A stretch of 26,826 nt of DNA from JACJWR01 sp964547485 (GTDB lineage Bacteria; Actinomycetota; Actinomycetes; S36-B12; UBA10799), in assembly GCA_964547485.1 (NCBI GenBank), contig CAZJNU010000031.1, forward strand, positions 1 through 26,826. Direction: 5' to 3'. Made by a program: the position numbers and the translations under genes. Of this stretch, positions 15,851 through 22,389 are shown piece by piece. The notes beneath the pieces were generated by a model, which saw only the letters and a program-made list of their open reading frames with translations, was not told where the DNA came from and made no database searches. Position 1 is the stretch's first letter. Each line of letters begins with the position of its first letter.

Positions 15851-15856
15851 CTACTG

Positions 15857-15915
15857 ACCGGTAACCAGGGGCGCAGGTCGGCAACCGGTAACCAGGGGCG
15901 CAGGTCGGCAACCGG
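15857..15915. repeat. Perfect 27-bp tandem duplication
   Basis: Two identical 27-bp copies (15857-15883 and 15884-15910) are followed by the first five bases of a third (to 15915). Each unit opens with ACCGGTAACCAGGGG. The array abuts the TAG stop (15918-15916) of the minus-strand UPF0145 gene. It is noncoding as annotated, although one minus-strand frame stays open through it. Confidence 0.9.
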
Positions 15916-16272
15916 CTAGTCCGTGATCGGGACCACCACGGCCGCGGTGCCGTACGCCAGGATCTCGGCAAGGCCGTCGGCCACATCGGACGAGTCGAAC
16001 CGCACCGCCAGCACGCAGTTGCCACCGAGTTGGGCCGCGTGCGCCATCATCCGCTCAACGGCGTCGGTGCGGGCCTGATCGACCACCTCCGTGTACTGCG
16101 GAACTTCACCGGCCTTCAGCGATCGGAACCCACCGGTGAACCCCTTCGCAAATCCGACGGAGCGGACCAGCACGCCCCAGCACAGCCCGATCGACTTCTC
16201 GATTCGGTAGCCGGGCGGCGGGTCAAAGGTGGTGCACGTGAAGAGGTGGGGGGTCTGTGGCTGATCTGTCAT
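15916..16272 (-). CDS. YbjQ/UPF0145-family protein
   Basis: 118 residues. The middle and end carry the family pattern: GVLVRSVGFAKGF, then VVDQARTDAVERMMAHAAQLGGNCVLAVRFDSSDV, then ILAYGTAAVVVP. This is the small UPF0145 (formerly called heavy-metal-binding) fold, which forms oligomers. Despite the old name, no metal role is established and no Cys-rich motif is present here. The N-terminus is slightly longer than in E. coli YbjQ. ATG 16272 has a TANNNT box 6 nt upstream and no Shine-Dalgarno. It lies 71 bp downstream of the nitroreductase gene on the same strand but with its own promoter-like box. Confidence 0.85.
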   Translation of the reverse strand: MTDQPQTPHLFTCTTFDPPPGYRIEKSIGLCWGVLVRSVGFAKGFTGGFRSLKAGEVPQYTEVVDQARTDAVERMMAHAAQLGGNCVLAVRFDSSDVADGLAEILAYGTAAVVVPITD

Positions 16273-16278
16273 GGTGAC

Positions 16279-16284
16279 ACCGTA
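16279..16284 (-). promoter_or_regulatory. Leaderless-type -10 box of the UPF0145 gene
   Basis: The minus strand reads TACGGT-GTCACC-ATG: a TANNNT box exactly 6 nt before the start, with no Shine-Dalgarno. Confidence 0.5.
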
Positions 16285-16343
16285 GGCGTTCCGAGCCCGG
16301 CGTCACAACAGGTTGCCGCGATTGCCGACGTCACGACCGCCGG

Positions 16344-16931
16344 CTAAGGATTCAGGATGAACTCTGAGAGGGCCATCCGGCTGCGCGGCGCTCGCTCGCG
16401 GTCGGCCAATTGGTCAGGCAGGTCAGCAGCCGGATCCAGATACCCGACGGCGATCACCGCCTTAGGCAGCAGATCGGCGTCCAGACCGAACTCCTCAGCC
16501 AACCGCGGCTTGTCGAACCCACCCATCTGGTGCACCGACAGCCCGAGGGCTTCGGCCTGGATCGAGAGCAGTGCGGCAGCATGCCCTGCGTCGTATTCCG
16601 CCGACGGGTGGGGTTTGCCGTCAGGAAACGCGATCTTGGCGAGCATCACAATCAGCAGCGGGGCGGCCCCCGCCCACAGTTGATTGCCCGGGGCCAGAGT
16701 CGCGAAGACCCGGGCGTGATCTTCGCTGCCGCGGCGAGCAACCAGCACCCGCCAGGGCTGCGTGTTGCCACCGCTGGCACCCCAGCGTGCCGCCTCCAAC
16801 AAGGAGGAGAAGTCTGCTGGCGACACATCGCGGCTGGTGTCGAAGCCGCGCGGACTCCATCGCTTGGCGAGTAACTCGTGGATGGGGGCTTCGACCACCG
16901 CCGTCTTGTCGACCCCAAGGGATTCAGTCAT
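16344..16931 (-). CDS. Nitroreductase-family FMN oxidoreductase
   Basis: 195 residues from ATG 16931; a GTG at 16940 would lie inside the -10 box. AKRWSPRGFD near residue 23 is the RRSxR-type FMN phosphate site. EAARWGASGGNTQPWRVLVA is the second conserved block, and GLSVHQMGGFDKPRL and KAVIAVGYLDP complete the core. The family uses FMN and NAD(P)H to reduce nitro compounds, quinones or other small electrophiles. This protein resembles the short malonic-semialdehyde-reductase/nitroreductase branch often found alone in actinomycetes. The substrate is unknown. It is cytoplasmic, and divergent from the VOC gene across 105 bp. Confidence 0.9.
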   Translation of the reverse strand: MTESLGVDKTAVVEAPIHELLAKRWSPRGFDTSRDVSPADFSSLLEAARWGASGGNTQPWRVLVARRGSEDHARVFATLAPGNQLWAGAAPLLIVMLAKIAFPDGKPHPSAEYDAGHAAALLSIQAEALGLSVHQMGGFDKPRLAEEFGLDADLLPKAVIAVGYLDPAADLPDQLADRERAPRSRMALSEFILNP

Positions 16932-16938
16932 ACCCGCC

Positions 16939-16944
16939 ACTCTA
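16939..16944 (-). promoter_or_regulatory. Leaderless-type -10 box of the nitroreductase gene
   Basis: The minus strand reads TAGAGT, 7 nt, then ATG at 16931. No Shine-Dalgarno is present. This supports the ATG rather than the upstream GTG as start. Confidence 0.5.
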
Positions 16945-17036
16945 GGTGCCGAGTCGGCGAAGGCAATCGGGGCTGCGTCGCATCCCCGGCCGCGATGGGG
17001 GATGCTGGGTCAACTCGCGCCTACCCGAGGAGAGCC

Positions 17037-17831
17037 ATGGCAATCGTCGACCACTACCCGCCCGGAATCCCCTGCTGGGTCGATCTGATGACCAGCGATC
17101 CGACCGCCGCGGCCACGTTCTATGCGGGCCTCTTCGGGTGGGACTGGTCCGCCGGCGGCGAGGAGGTCGGCGGCTACATCATGGCCGAGATCGACGGTCG
17201 GGCGGTCGCCGGGATCGGCGGGATCCCGCCAGGCGCACCGATGATGCCGATGTGGAACACCTACATCTCCAGCGACGACATCGAGGCGACGCTGTCACGG
17301 GTGGCGGGAGCGGGCGGCGAGGTCGTGGTGCCGTCGATGGAGATCATCGAAGGTGGGGAATCGGTGGGCAAGCTGGCAATGATCGCGGACCGGGGCGGCG
17401 CCGTGGTCGGGGTCTGGCAAGCGGGCCGACACATCGGCGCGGCCTGCGTCAACGAGACCGGCGCCCTGATCTGGAACGAGTTGTCGAGTCGCGATGTGGC
17501 CGCATCGCGGGAGTCGTTGGCGGCGGTCTTCGACTGGGACTACCAGCAGATCGGCGACGGTGAGACGTTCGACTACACCGTGATCAAGGTTGCCGGAGGC
17601 AACGACGACGGCGTCGGCGGGATCATGCCGATGCCGGTGGAGGTTCCGGCCGAGGTCCCGGGCTACTGGGCCGCCTACTTCTCGGTGACCGACACCGACG
17701 CGGTCGCGGCGGCTACCGTCGCGGCCGGTGGAACGATCTACCAGCCGCCGACCGACTCCGAACAGGGCCGGATGGCCACTCTCGGCGACCCGCAGGGAGC
17801 GATGTTCTCGGTCATCTCGGCAGCGTCCTGA
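17037..17831 (+). CDS. Two-domain VOC (glyoxalase/bleomycin-resistance fold) protein
   Basis: 264 residues from ATG 17037, preceded by GAGGAG. Two VOC halves are clear. The first (about 8-125) begins PCWVDLMTSDPTAAATFYAGLFGWDW and ends IADRGGAVVGVWQ. The second (about 135-262) begins ALIWNELSSRDVAASRESLAAVFDWDY and ends LGDPQGAMFSVIS. This tandem form, with FGW/FDW after the first helix, is typical of actinomycete proteins related to the hydroxylase/glyoxalase-like family near CFP-30B. Members bind small molecules and sometimes a metal. The substrate and enzymatic status are unknown. No signal peptide is present. Confidence 0.9.
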   Translation: MAIVDHYPPGIPCWVDLMTSDPTAAATFYAGLFGWDWSAGGEEVGGYIMAEIDGRAVAGIGGIPPGAPMMPMWNTYISSDDIEATLSRVAGAGGEVVVPSMEIIEGGESVGKLAMIADRGGAVVGVWQAGRHIGAACVNETGALIWNELSSRDVAASRESLAAVFDWDYQQIGDGETFDYTVIKVAGGNDDGVGGIMPMPVEVPAEVPGYWAAYFSVTDTDAVAAATVAAGGTIYQPPTDSEQGRMATLGDPQGAMFSVISAAS

Positions 17832-17855
17832 GTCACCGAAACCCCCACCCGCCCG

Positions 17856-19280
17856 CTAGACCCCCAGTTCAGCCGATGGGATCTCACCGTCGGCGATCGC
17901 CTCGGTGAAGTCTGCGTAGTCAGCCTCCACCAAGTCCGCGTAGGTGTGGGCGAAATCGGCGATCGCCTGGCTGAACACGTCCCCAGACCCGGCGTAGGCC
18001 GAGATCGCGATCGGGTCACCCGCGCGGGCATGCGCCATCGCCAACGCCGTGCCGCAGATGGCCGCGTACCCGTTGAGTCGCAGTTTGCCGAGTCCAGCCA
18101 GGTCGGGCGACCACTTGAAGTCCCGCAATTGCCGGCCGTAGACACCCACTCCACCGGGCCCGGTAACCCAGCCGAGGAAGGGGTCGCCGGTCGCCTGCAT
18201 CAACCGCTGCCCGACGACAACCCGTTGACCGTGTTCGGCGAACGGGCTCGGCGACGTCCATTTTTCGAGCACCGAGGCCTCCGCCGCCTTGAACTGCAGC
18301 ACCAGCAGGTCGTCGGCGTCCCGACCCTGCAGCAGGCCGACCAGCGCCGGCAGCCCGACGCTGCCCACGCCGACCACCTTGTGTGCCACGTCGATGATCC
18401 GATAGCGGCTCAGCAGCGCCTGCCGATCGATATCCAGGGTGAGCAGGAAGGCGTCGAATATCGCCTGGAAGTCGATCCCGGCAAATCCGAAATCACGCAT
18501 GGCCACGGACAGCGGGATGAGCAGCGGAGGTTGGGTCAGGAACCGCCGCTCGCCGTCGGGGCCAACTTCGGTCAACTTGCGTACCGCCGACCAACTGTCC
18601 CGGGATCGGACCTTGTCCACCATCTTCGTCATCCGCCTCTCGGCCGTCCGATCGACCGTGACCATGTCCGAATCCTTGGCCCAGGTCATGATCTGCTCGG
18701 GCGTGAACATCGAGTAGAAGTTCGTCAACAGCGGTTGTCCGGCGGCGGTTGCTGCCGCTCGCTGGTACGCCGTCGCCACGGTCTTCACCGCGGTGACGCT
18801 CTCCAGCGGTCCCAACCCGTTGTCCCTGGCAGCGAGCACGAAGGACGCAGCCAGCCGGAGCAGGTCCCACTCGAAGGGCCCCGGGGAGGTCTCGTCGAAG
18901 TCGTTCAGATCGAATACCAAGTTCCGCTCGGCCGAGCCGAAGACCCCGAGGTTGGCCAGATGGGCGTCGCCACACAACTGCGAATAGAGCCCGGTGTGAG
19001 GCGAAAGCCCCAGGTCCGCCGCCATCACAATGGCCGACCCGCGGAAGAAGGTGAACGGCGACACTGCCATCCGGGCGTGTCGGATAGGCACCAGCTGCGG
19101 AATCCGGGTGGTGGCCTGCTGCTTGATCAAGTCCACCGGCCGGGGCCGATCGGTGGCGGGCTGCCAACGGCCCAGCTCCTTGCGGGGGAGTACTTTGCGC
19201 GCCTGCTTGCCAGCCTCCACCCGGTCGGCGATCGGCGTGCCGGCGGGAAGAGCAGGTATCAATGCGATCGGATTTGCCAT
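17856..19280 (-). CDS. DUF2252 family protein (kinase-like fold)
   Basis: 474 residues from ATG 19280, chosen because a TANNNT box lies 7 nt upstream; an upstream GTG at 19316 is less likely. The conserved N-terminal FTFFRGSAIVMAADL and LCGDAHLANLGVFG, then FDLNDFDE, are the DUF2252 hallmarks. G-D-x-H-x-x-N (Asp105, His107, Asn110) followed by D-x-N-D-F-D (Asp124-Asp129) resembles the catalytic and metal loops of aminoglycoside-phosphotransferase-like kinases, so a phosphotransferase activity is plausible but unproven. VGVGSVGLPALVGLLQG and FLQ/VLQFKAAEASVL blocks follow. The gene is convergent with the VOC gene with 24 bp between stops and no obvious hairpin. Its upstream side is cut short by the assembly gap. 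Confidence 0.9.
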   Translation of the reverse strand: MANPIALIPALPAGTPIADRVEAGKQARKVLPRKELGRWQPATDRPRPVDLIKQQATTRIPQLVPIRHARMAVSPFTFFRGSAIVMAADLGLSPHTGLYSQLCGDAHLANLGVFGSAERNLVFDLNDFDETSPGPFEWDLLRLAASFVLAARDNGLGPLESVTAVKTVATAYQRAAATAAGQPLLTNFYSMFTPEQIMTWAKDSDMVTVDRTAERRMTKMVDKVRSRDSWSAVRKLTEVGPDGERRFLTQPPLLIPLSVAMRDFGFAGIDFQAIFDAFLLTLDIDRQALLSRYRIIDVAHKVVGVGSVGLPALVGLLQGRDADDLLVLQFKAAEASVLEKWTSPSPFAEHGQRVVVGQRLMQATGDPFLGWVTGPGGVGVYGRQLRDFKWSPDLAGLGKLRLNGYAAICGTALAMAHARAGDPIAISAYAGSGDVFSQAIADFAHTYADLVEADYADFTEAIADGEIPSAELGV

Positions 19281-19287
19281 GCGGCAG

Positions 19288-19293
19288 ATCCTA
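19288..19293 (-). promoter_or_regulatory. Leaderless-type -10 box of the DUF2252 gene
   Basis: The minus strand reads TAGGAT, 7 nt, then ATG at 19280, with no Shine-Dalgarno. A -35 box cannot be judged well because the assembly gap begins 37 bp further upstream. Confidence 0.45.
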
Positions 19294-19330
19294 GTGTGCG
19301 AATCCTCCGCCGACACCGATCACAAGCCCG

Positions 19331-19430
19331 NNNNNNNNNNNNNNNNNNNNNNNNNNNNNNNNNNNNNNNNNNNNNNNNNNNNNNNNNNNNNNNNNNNNNN
19401 NNNNNNNNNNNNNNNNNNNNNNNNNNNNNN
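19331..19430. other. Assembly gap (100 N)
   Basis: Exactly 100 N. The round number suggests a default scaffold gap of unknown true length. It lies between the upstream side of the DUF2252 gene and the 3' side of the small acidic-protein gene, so missing genes here are possible and synteny across it should not be assumed. Confidence 0.98.
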
Positions 19431-19441
19431 CTGGACAGCTA

Positions 19442-19618
19442 TCAGGCCCGTCGTTGGGCTTCCGCGAGGACCGCGTCGAGTTTCGCCTCGACCACGCCGT
19501 GCCCGCGCGTCCCATACTGAGTCGCGGCTAGTTCCCCTTCCAACGCGGGGACCGCCTCCTGCAACTGGTCATCGGTCAGATCCTCGGGTCGTGCCTCGAG
19601 AAGCTCCTCTAACGTCAT
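19442..19618 (-). CDS. Small acidic protein of unknown function
   Basis: 58 residues, MTLEELLEARPEDL onward, predicted mostly helical and strongly acidic in the first half, with a more basic helix at the end (VLAEAQRRA). ATG 19618 has AAGGGAG five bases upstream, a strong ribosome site; the longer frame from 19672 lies inside the previous gene. It starts 22 bp after the lipoprotein stop on the same strand and so is probably its operon partner. No family is recognised. The ordered alternation of Leu/Ala with Glu suggests a helical hairpin. It ends 11 bp from the assembly gap. Confidence 0.7.
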   Translation of the reverse strand: MTLEELLEARPEDLTDDQLQEAVPALEGELAATQYGTRGHGVVEAKLDAVLAEAQRRA

Positions 19619-19640
19619 TGCGACTCCCTTCGTTGATGCC

Positions 19641-21116
19641 TCAGAGGTACCTGATCCAGAAGCCGCTGACATTGTCGGCCACGAACAGCCTGTCCCCCTT
19701 GTTGCCGCCCTTGTCGACGAGGGTCATGCCGGTGAGCCAGGTCTCGTTGTAGGCGCCTGGGATGGTCGTCGCGATCGGGGTATTCCCGGACGGCTTCTCC
19801 GGCGTGCCCCAGACCGGGTTGTCGATCTCTAGAATCGCGTTGGTGTTGTTGGTGTCGTACTGGGACATCGAAACCCCATCGGCGAAGATCCGAGTGCCGT
19901 CAGCGTTCACTGCCAGCCCGACAGACCGGGCGTAGCCGGTGAGCTGGAGCGCCTGGATCGTGTCGGAGGTCTGACCAGCACCGCCAGGAACGATCTTCAG
20001 GATGATGGTGTTGTTGTCCGTCGACCCTTGATACATCGCATAGATGTTGCCGCTCTTGTCATTGTCCAGGCTGTAGATGCTCTGGTTCTGGTTGCCCGAA
20101 CCCCAGGACGGGATGCAATAGATGGCCCAGGTCTGGCTGGTCGCGATGTTCTGCTTGTAGACGCACCCTGACTGCAGTGAACCGAAGTACAAGTAGCCGT
20201 TTCCGGCTTGCGCCACACCTCCACCGTTGCCGATCGCGGAGGCCGTTGGAGTCGTCGAACCGCTGGGCTTGGGGAAATGTGCTGGCGCGTAGGTGTAGTC
20301 GATCGCCGCCTGGGCGTTGTTACCCGGCCATGCCTGACTCCCGTCGCCACCGAGGGAAGACAAGCCCGCGAGATTCGTTCCGGTACCCGTGGTGGCCGAG
20401 CCCTGCCATGGATAGGTCCACACCGAGTTGCCGCCCGGTTGGCGTCCGTCGATCGCCTTCTTCGAGATGAACAGGGTCTTCTTGTCGTTGCCGATGCTGA
20501 TCTGTTCCATCTTGGCGTTCGGCGACATCTCCGGCACCGAGACGCTCGTGGGGTCGATCGTGACCCTCGCCGAGGGAGGAGTCTTCGGCAAGTCCGACAG
20601 GGACCACCGGAAGATTCCACCCCCGCTCTTGCTCTGCGCGACCAGCAGGTCACCGCCGCTGGTCACGGGGCTCGCAAACGCGCCTGCCAAGGATTGGGTG
20701 ACCACCCGGGTGACACTCTTGGTCCGAGTTCCCAGGCCCTTGAACTCCGCCTGCGCCTGCTCGGCTCCCTTGAGTGTCGTGTAGGCGTCGAACTCGCCGG
20801 CCGGCACCGTATCCACGGTCACCTTGAGCTGCCCGGTGGCCGGAATGGTCACGTCTTTGCTGAAGACGGGATCGGTTTTGGTGCCGTTGCGGTAGATCGC
20901 CAAGCTGACAGTGGCATTGGCCGGGTAGTTGGCTCCCAGCAGGTAGAACGGGTCATAGACCGTCGAGTCGGTAGTGGTGCCGTCCTGGGAAGCAGCCAGC
21001 GTCGGCTTTGGTCCCGCAACGCTGTTGGTCGTGCTCGTCGCCGAACAGGCAGCCAACAGGGCGAAGGCGACAACCGCGGCTGCCAGGCCGACAACTGCGC
21101 GCGGGATTCGATACAT
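19641..21116 (-). CDS. Lipoprotein with N-terminal beta domain and predicted propeller
   Basis: 491 residues from ATG 21116. The start MYRIPRAVVGL leads into an apolar stretch ending LLAAC, a good lipobox with Cys24, so the protein is lipid-anchored outside the membrane. After a Thr/Ser-rich spacer, residues about 50-135 form an Ig-like beta segment (FYLLGANYP, VSLAIYRNGT, KVTVDTVPAGEFDAYTTL). The rest shows repeated blade-like strands: GGDLLVAQSKSGGGIFRWS, KKTLFISKKAIDG, GNGYLYFGSLQSGCVYKQ, SGNIYAMYQGS, DGTRIFADGVSMSQYD and GDRLFVADNVSGFWIR. This suggests a beta-propeller of binding or scaffold type rather than an enzyme. ATG 21125 overlaps the upstream prsW stop (ATGA) and is the alternative start. 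A TANNNT box 7 nt before 21116 favours the shorter form. No known family is named with confidence. Confidence 0.78.
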   Translation of the reverse strand: MYRIPRAVVGLAAAVVAFALLAACSATSTTNSVAGPKPTLAASQDGTTTDSTVYDPFYLLGANYPANATVSLAIYRNGTKTDPVFSKDVTIPATGQLKVTVDTVPAGEFDAYTTLKGAEQAQAEFKGLGTRTKSVTRVVTQSLAGAFASPVTSGGDLLVAQSKSGGGIFRWSLSDLPKTPPSARVTIDPTSVSVPEMSPNAKMEQISIGNDKKTLFISKKAIDGRQPGGNSVWTYPWQGSATTGTGTNLAGLSSLGGDGSQAWPGNNAQAAIDYTYAPAHFPKPSGSTTPTASAIGNGGGVAQAGNGYLYFGSLQSGCVYKQNIATSQTWAIYCIPSWGSGNQNQSIYSLDNDKSGNIYAMYQGSTDNNTIILKIVPGGAGQTSDTIQALQLTGYARSVGLAVNADGTRIFADGVSMSQYDTNNTNAILEIDNPVWGTPEKPSGNTPIATTIPGAYNETWLTGMTLVDKGGNKGDRLFVADNVSGFWIRYL

Positions 21117-21121
21117 GGCCG

Positions 21122-22069
21122 TCATCGTAGGCGGTCAACGCGAGCTGGTTCGCCGGCAGTCGGCGCCCGACCCTTACGCCACTCGTAGCGCGCCAACCAA
21201 AGGGCGGGCAGGGCGCTACCCACCATCACCAGCGTCTGCAGGATGTCCGCCAACCGCACCTGGCCAACCGTCGCGGCCGGCAGGCGGTTGATGTCGAGAT
21301 TGGCCCAGCTCACCGGGTGGTCAGTGATGACGTATGCCAGCGCCTTGGACAGCGGACCGGCCACATCCCAGAGGAAGTGCAGAAGCACCGCCAGAGCCCA
21401 CCAACCGACCAGGTACCAGGAGAGCCGGAGCCGGGAATTGCGCGCCGATGCGAATAGCGCACCGGCCACCAGGGCGGTCCAGAGTCCGTGCCCAACGGGG
21501 GTGAGCAGGCTGCGGTCGAACTCGGTGGCCAGCAGTGCGAGCAGGTGCTGCGCGTCGCTCTGCCGGGTCTGGATCAGGATGTCGAAACTGACGCCGGCCG
21601 TCTCAAACGCCGCAAATCCGAAACCGACGCAGGCTCCCAGTACCATTCCGTCGCGACGCGTGTAACTGCCGAAGTCACGGGCGAGCCACCAGACAGCGGC
21701 CAGCTTCACCGACTCCTCGATCACCGCGACACCCAGGTAGTAGACCGAAACTCGCCCCGAGGGAAGCAGCGACTCCAGCACAGCAGAGCTGGCCACCCCG
21801 AGCACACCGGCGGCCACGAAGGCCAACACGAGTCGGGAAAGCGTCAACGAACTTGTCGCCCGGTCCGGTGAAACGCCGGAGTACTGCTCACGCTCGATGA
21901 GCCACACCGACAGGGTCAACGGCGTCAAGAAACTGCCGATGAAGATCACCGACGGCACCAGCGCCGTGTTCTTCGTCAGCCACAGCGCGGCCACCGTGAC
22001 AGCCCAGAGGGCAAGGCCGATTCCCAGCACCCGCCACCAGAGCCGGGGCTTGCGGGCGACCGCCGTCAT
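21122..22069 (-). CDS. PrsW-family intramembrane metalloprotease
   Basis: 315 residues with about eight or nine membrane helices. Diagnostic motifs are VIEESVKLAAVWW (Glu118-Glu119-x-x-Lys122), GFGFAAFE with Glu156, GHGLWTALVAG and LLHFLWD. Together they give the Glu/Glu and His/His set expected at the membrane-embedded metal site of PrsW proteases. In Bacillus subtilis PrsW cleaves an anti-sigma factor; actinomycete paralogs are mostly uncharacterised. No anti-sigma factor gene is in this window, so the substrate is open; the downstream lipoprotein is an obvious candidate partner. The start ATG 22069 has AGGTGG three bases upstream. The stop overlaps ATG 21125 by 4 bp, so the lipoprotein gene is in the same operon. 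A TAGATT box at 22108-22103 (minus) may be part of its promoter. Confidence 0.9.
   Translation of the reverse strand: MTAVARKPRLWWRVLGIGLALWAVTVAALWLTKNTALVPSVIFIGSFLTPLTLSVWLIEREQYSGVSPDRATSSLTLSRLVLAFVAAGVLGVASSAVLESLLPSGRVSVYYLGVAVIEESVKLAAVWWLARDFGSYTRRDGMVLGACVGFGFAAFETAGVSFDILIQTRQSDAQHLLALLATEFDRSLLTPVGHGLWTALVAGALFASARNSRLRLSWYLVGWWALAVLLHFLWDVAGPLSKALAYVITDHPVSWANLDINRLPAATVGQVRLADILQTLVMVGSALPALWLARYEWRKGRAPTAGEPARVDRLR
21124..21129 (-). promoter_or_regulatory. Possible internal leaderless-type -10 box before the propeller lipoprotein
   Basis: The minus strand reads TACGAT, 7 nt, then ATG at 21116, inside the 3' end of prsW. It could give the lipoprotein its own transcript. The same bases also form the ATGA coupling site, so either reading may be right. 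Confidence 0.35.
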
Positions 22070-22389
22070 CGGCCACCTGAGACATCGTCAGCCACAGCGG
22101 GCAATCTAGCGGAATCGATCAGGGTGCGGGGATCGCAACCGCGCGGAGCACCCCGGTGCCGTTCGATAGGGCCGGCGTCGTCGTCCAGGTCGGCCCGTGG
22201 CGGACGACCCAGTGGCGGAGCAACCTGACGAAGAGGCAGCCGGGTCAACGAATGGCGGGAGCGAGATCTGCAGCCGAACAGTTGGCAAACCCCGCGGGAA
22301 TACCTCTTGATCGGGGCGCGAAAAACGTGTCGGGCCGCCATGTTCGAACTGTGGCAGATACTAGGAAATCCGCTCCAGCGCCGATCCCC
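22070..22389. other. Divergent intergenic region between prsW and the MFS gene
   Basis: 320 bp without a supported gene. An open frame extends upstream from the MFS gene to 22156, but its peptide is Arg/Gln-rich, has no family match by eye and probably is not translated. TAGATT (minus, 22108-22103) may serve prsW. On the plus side GATACT near 22356-22361 is a weak -10 candidate for the MFS gene. No strong -35, hairpin or operator repeat is evident. Confidence 0.5.

Noticed and set aside
15857..15915. CRISPR-like repeat
   Set aside because: There are only two full copies, directly adjacent with no spacers, and no cas genes. It is a simple tandem duplication.
17946..19520. A plus-strand frame running through the N gap
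   Set aside because: It reads across 100 unknown bases and mirrors the DUF2252 gene, so it is an artefact.
22156..22389. An N-terminal extension of the MFS protein from GTG 22156
   Set aside because: A GGAG lies nearby, but the peptide is basic, unordered and unlike the N-termini of the family. I left it as noncoding.
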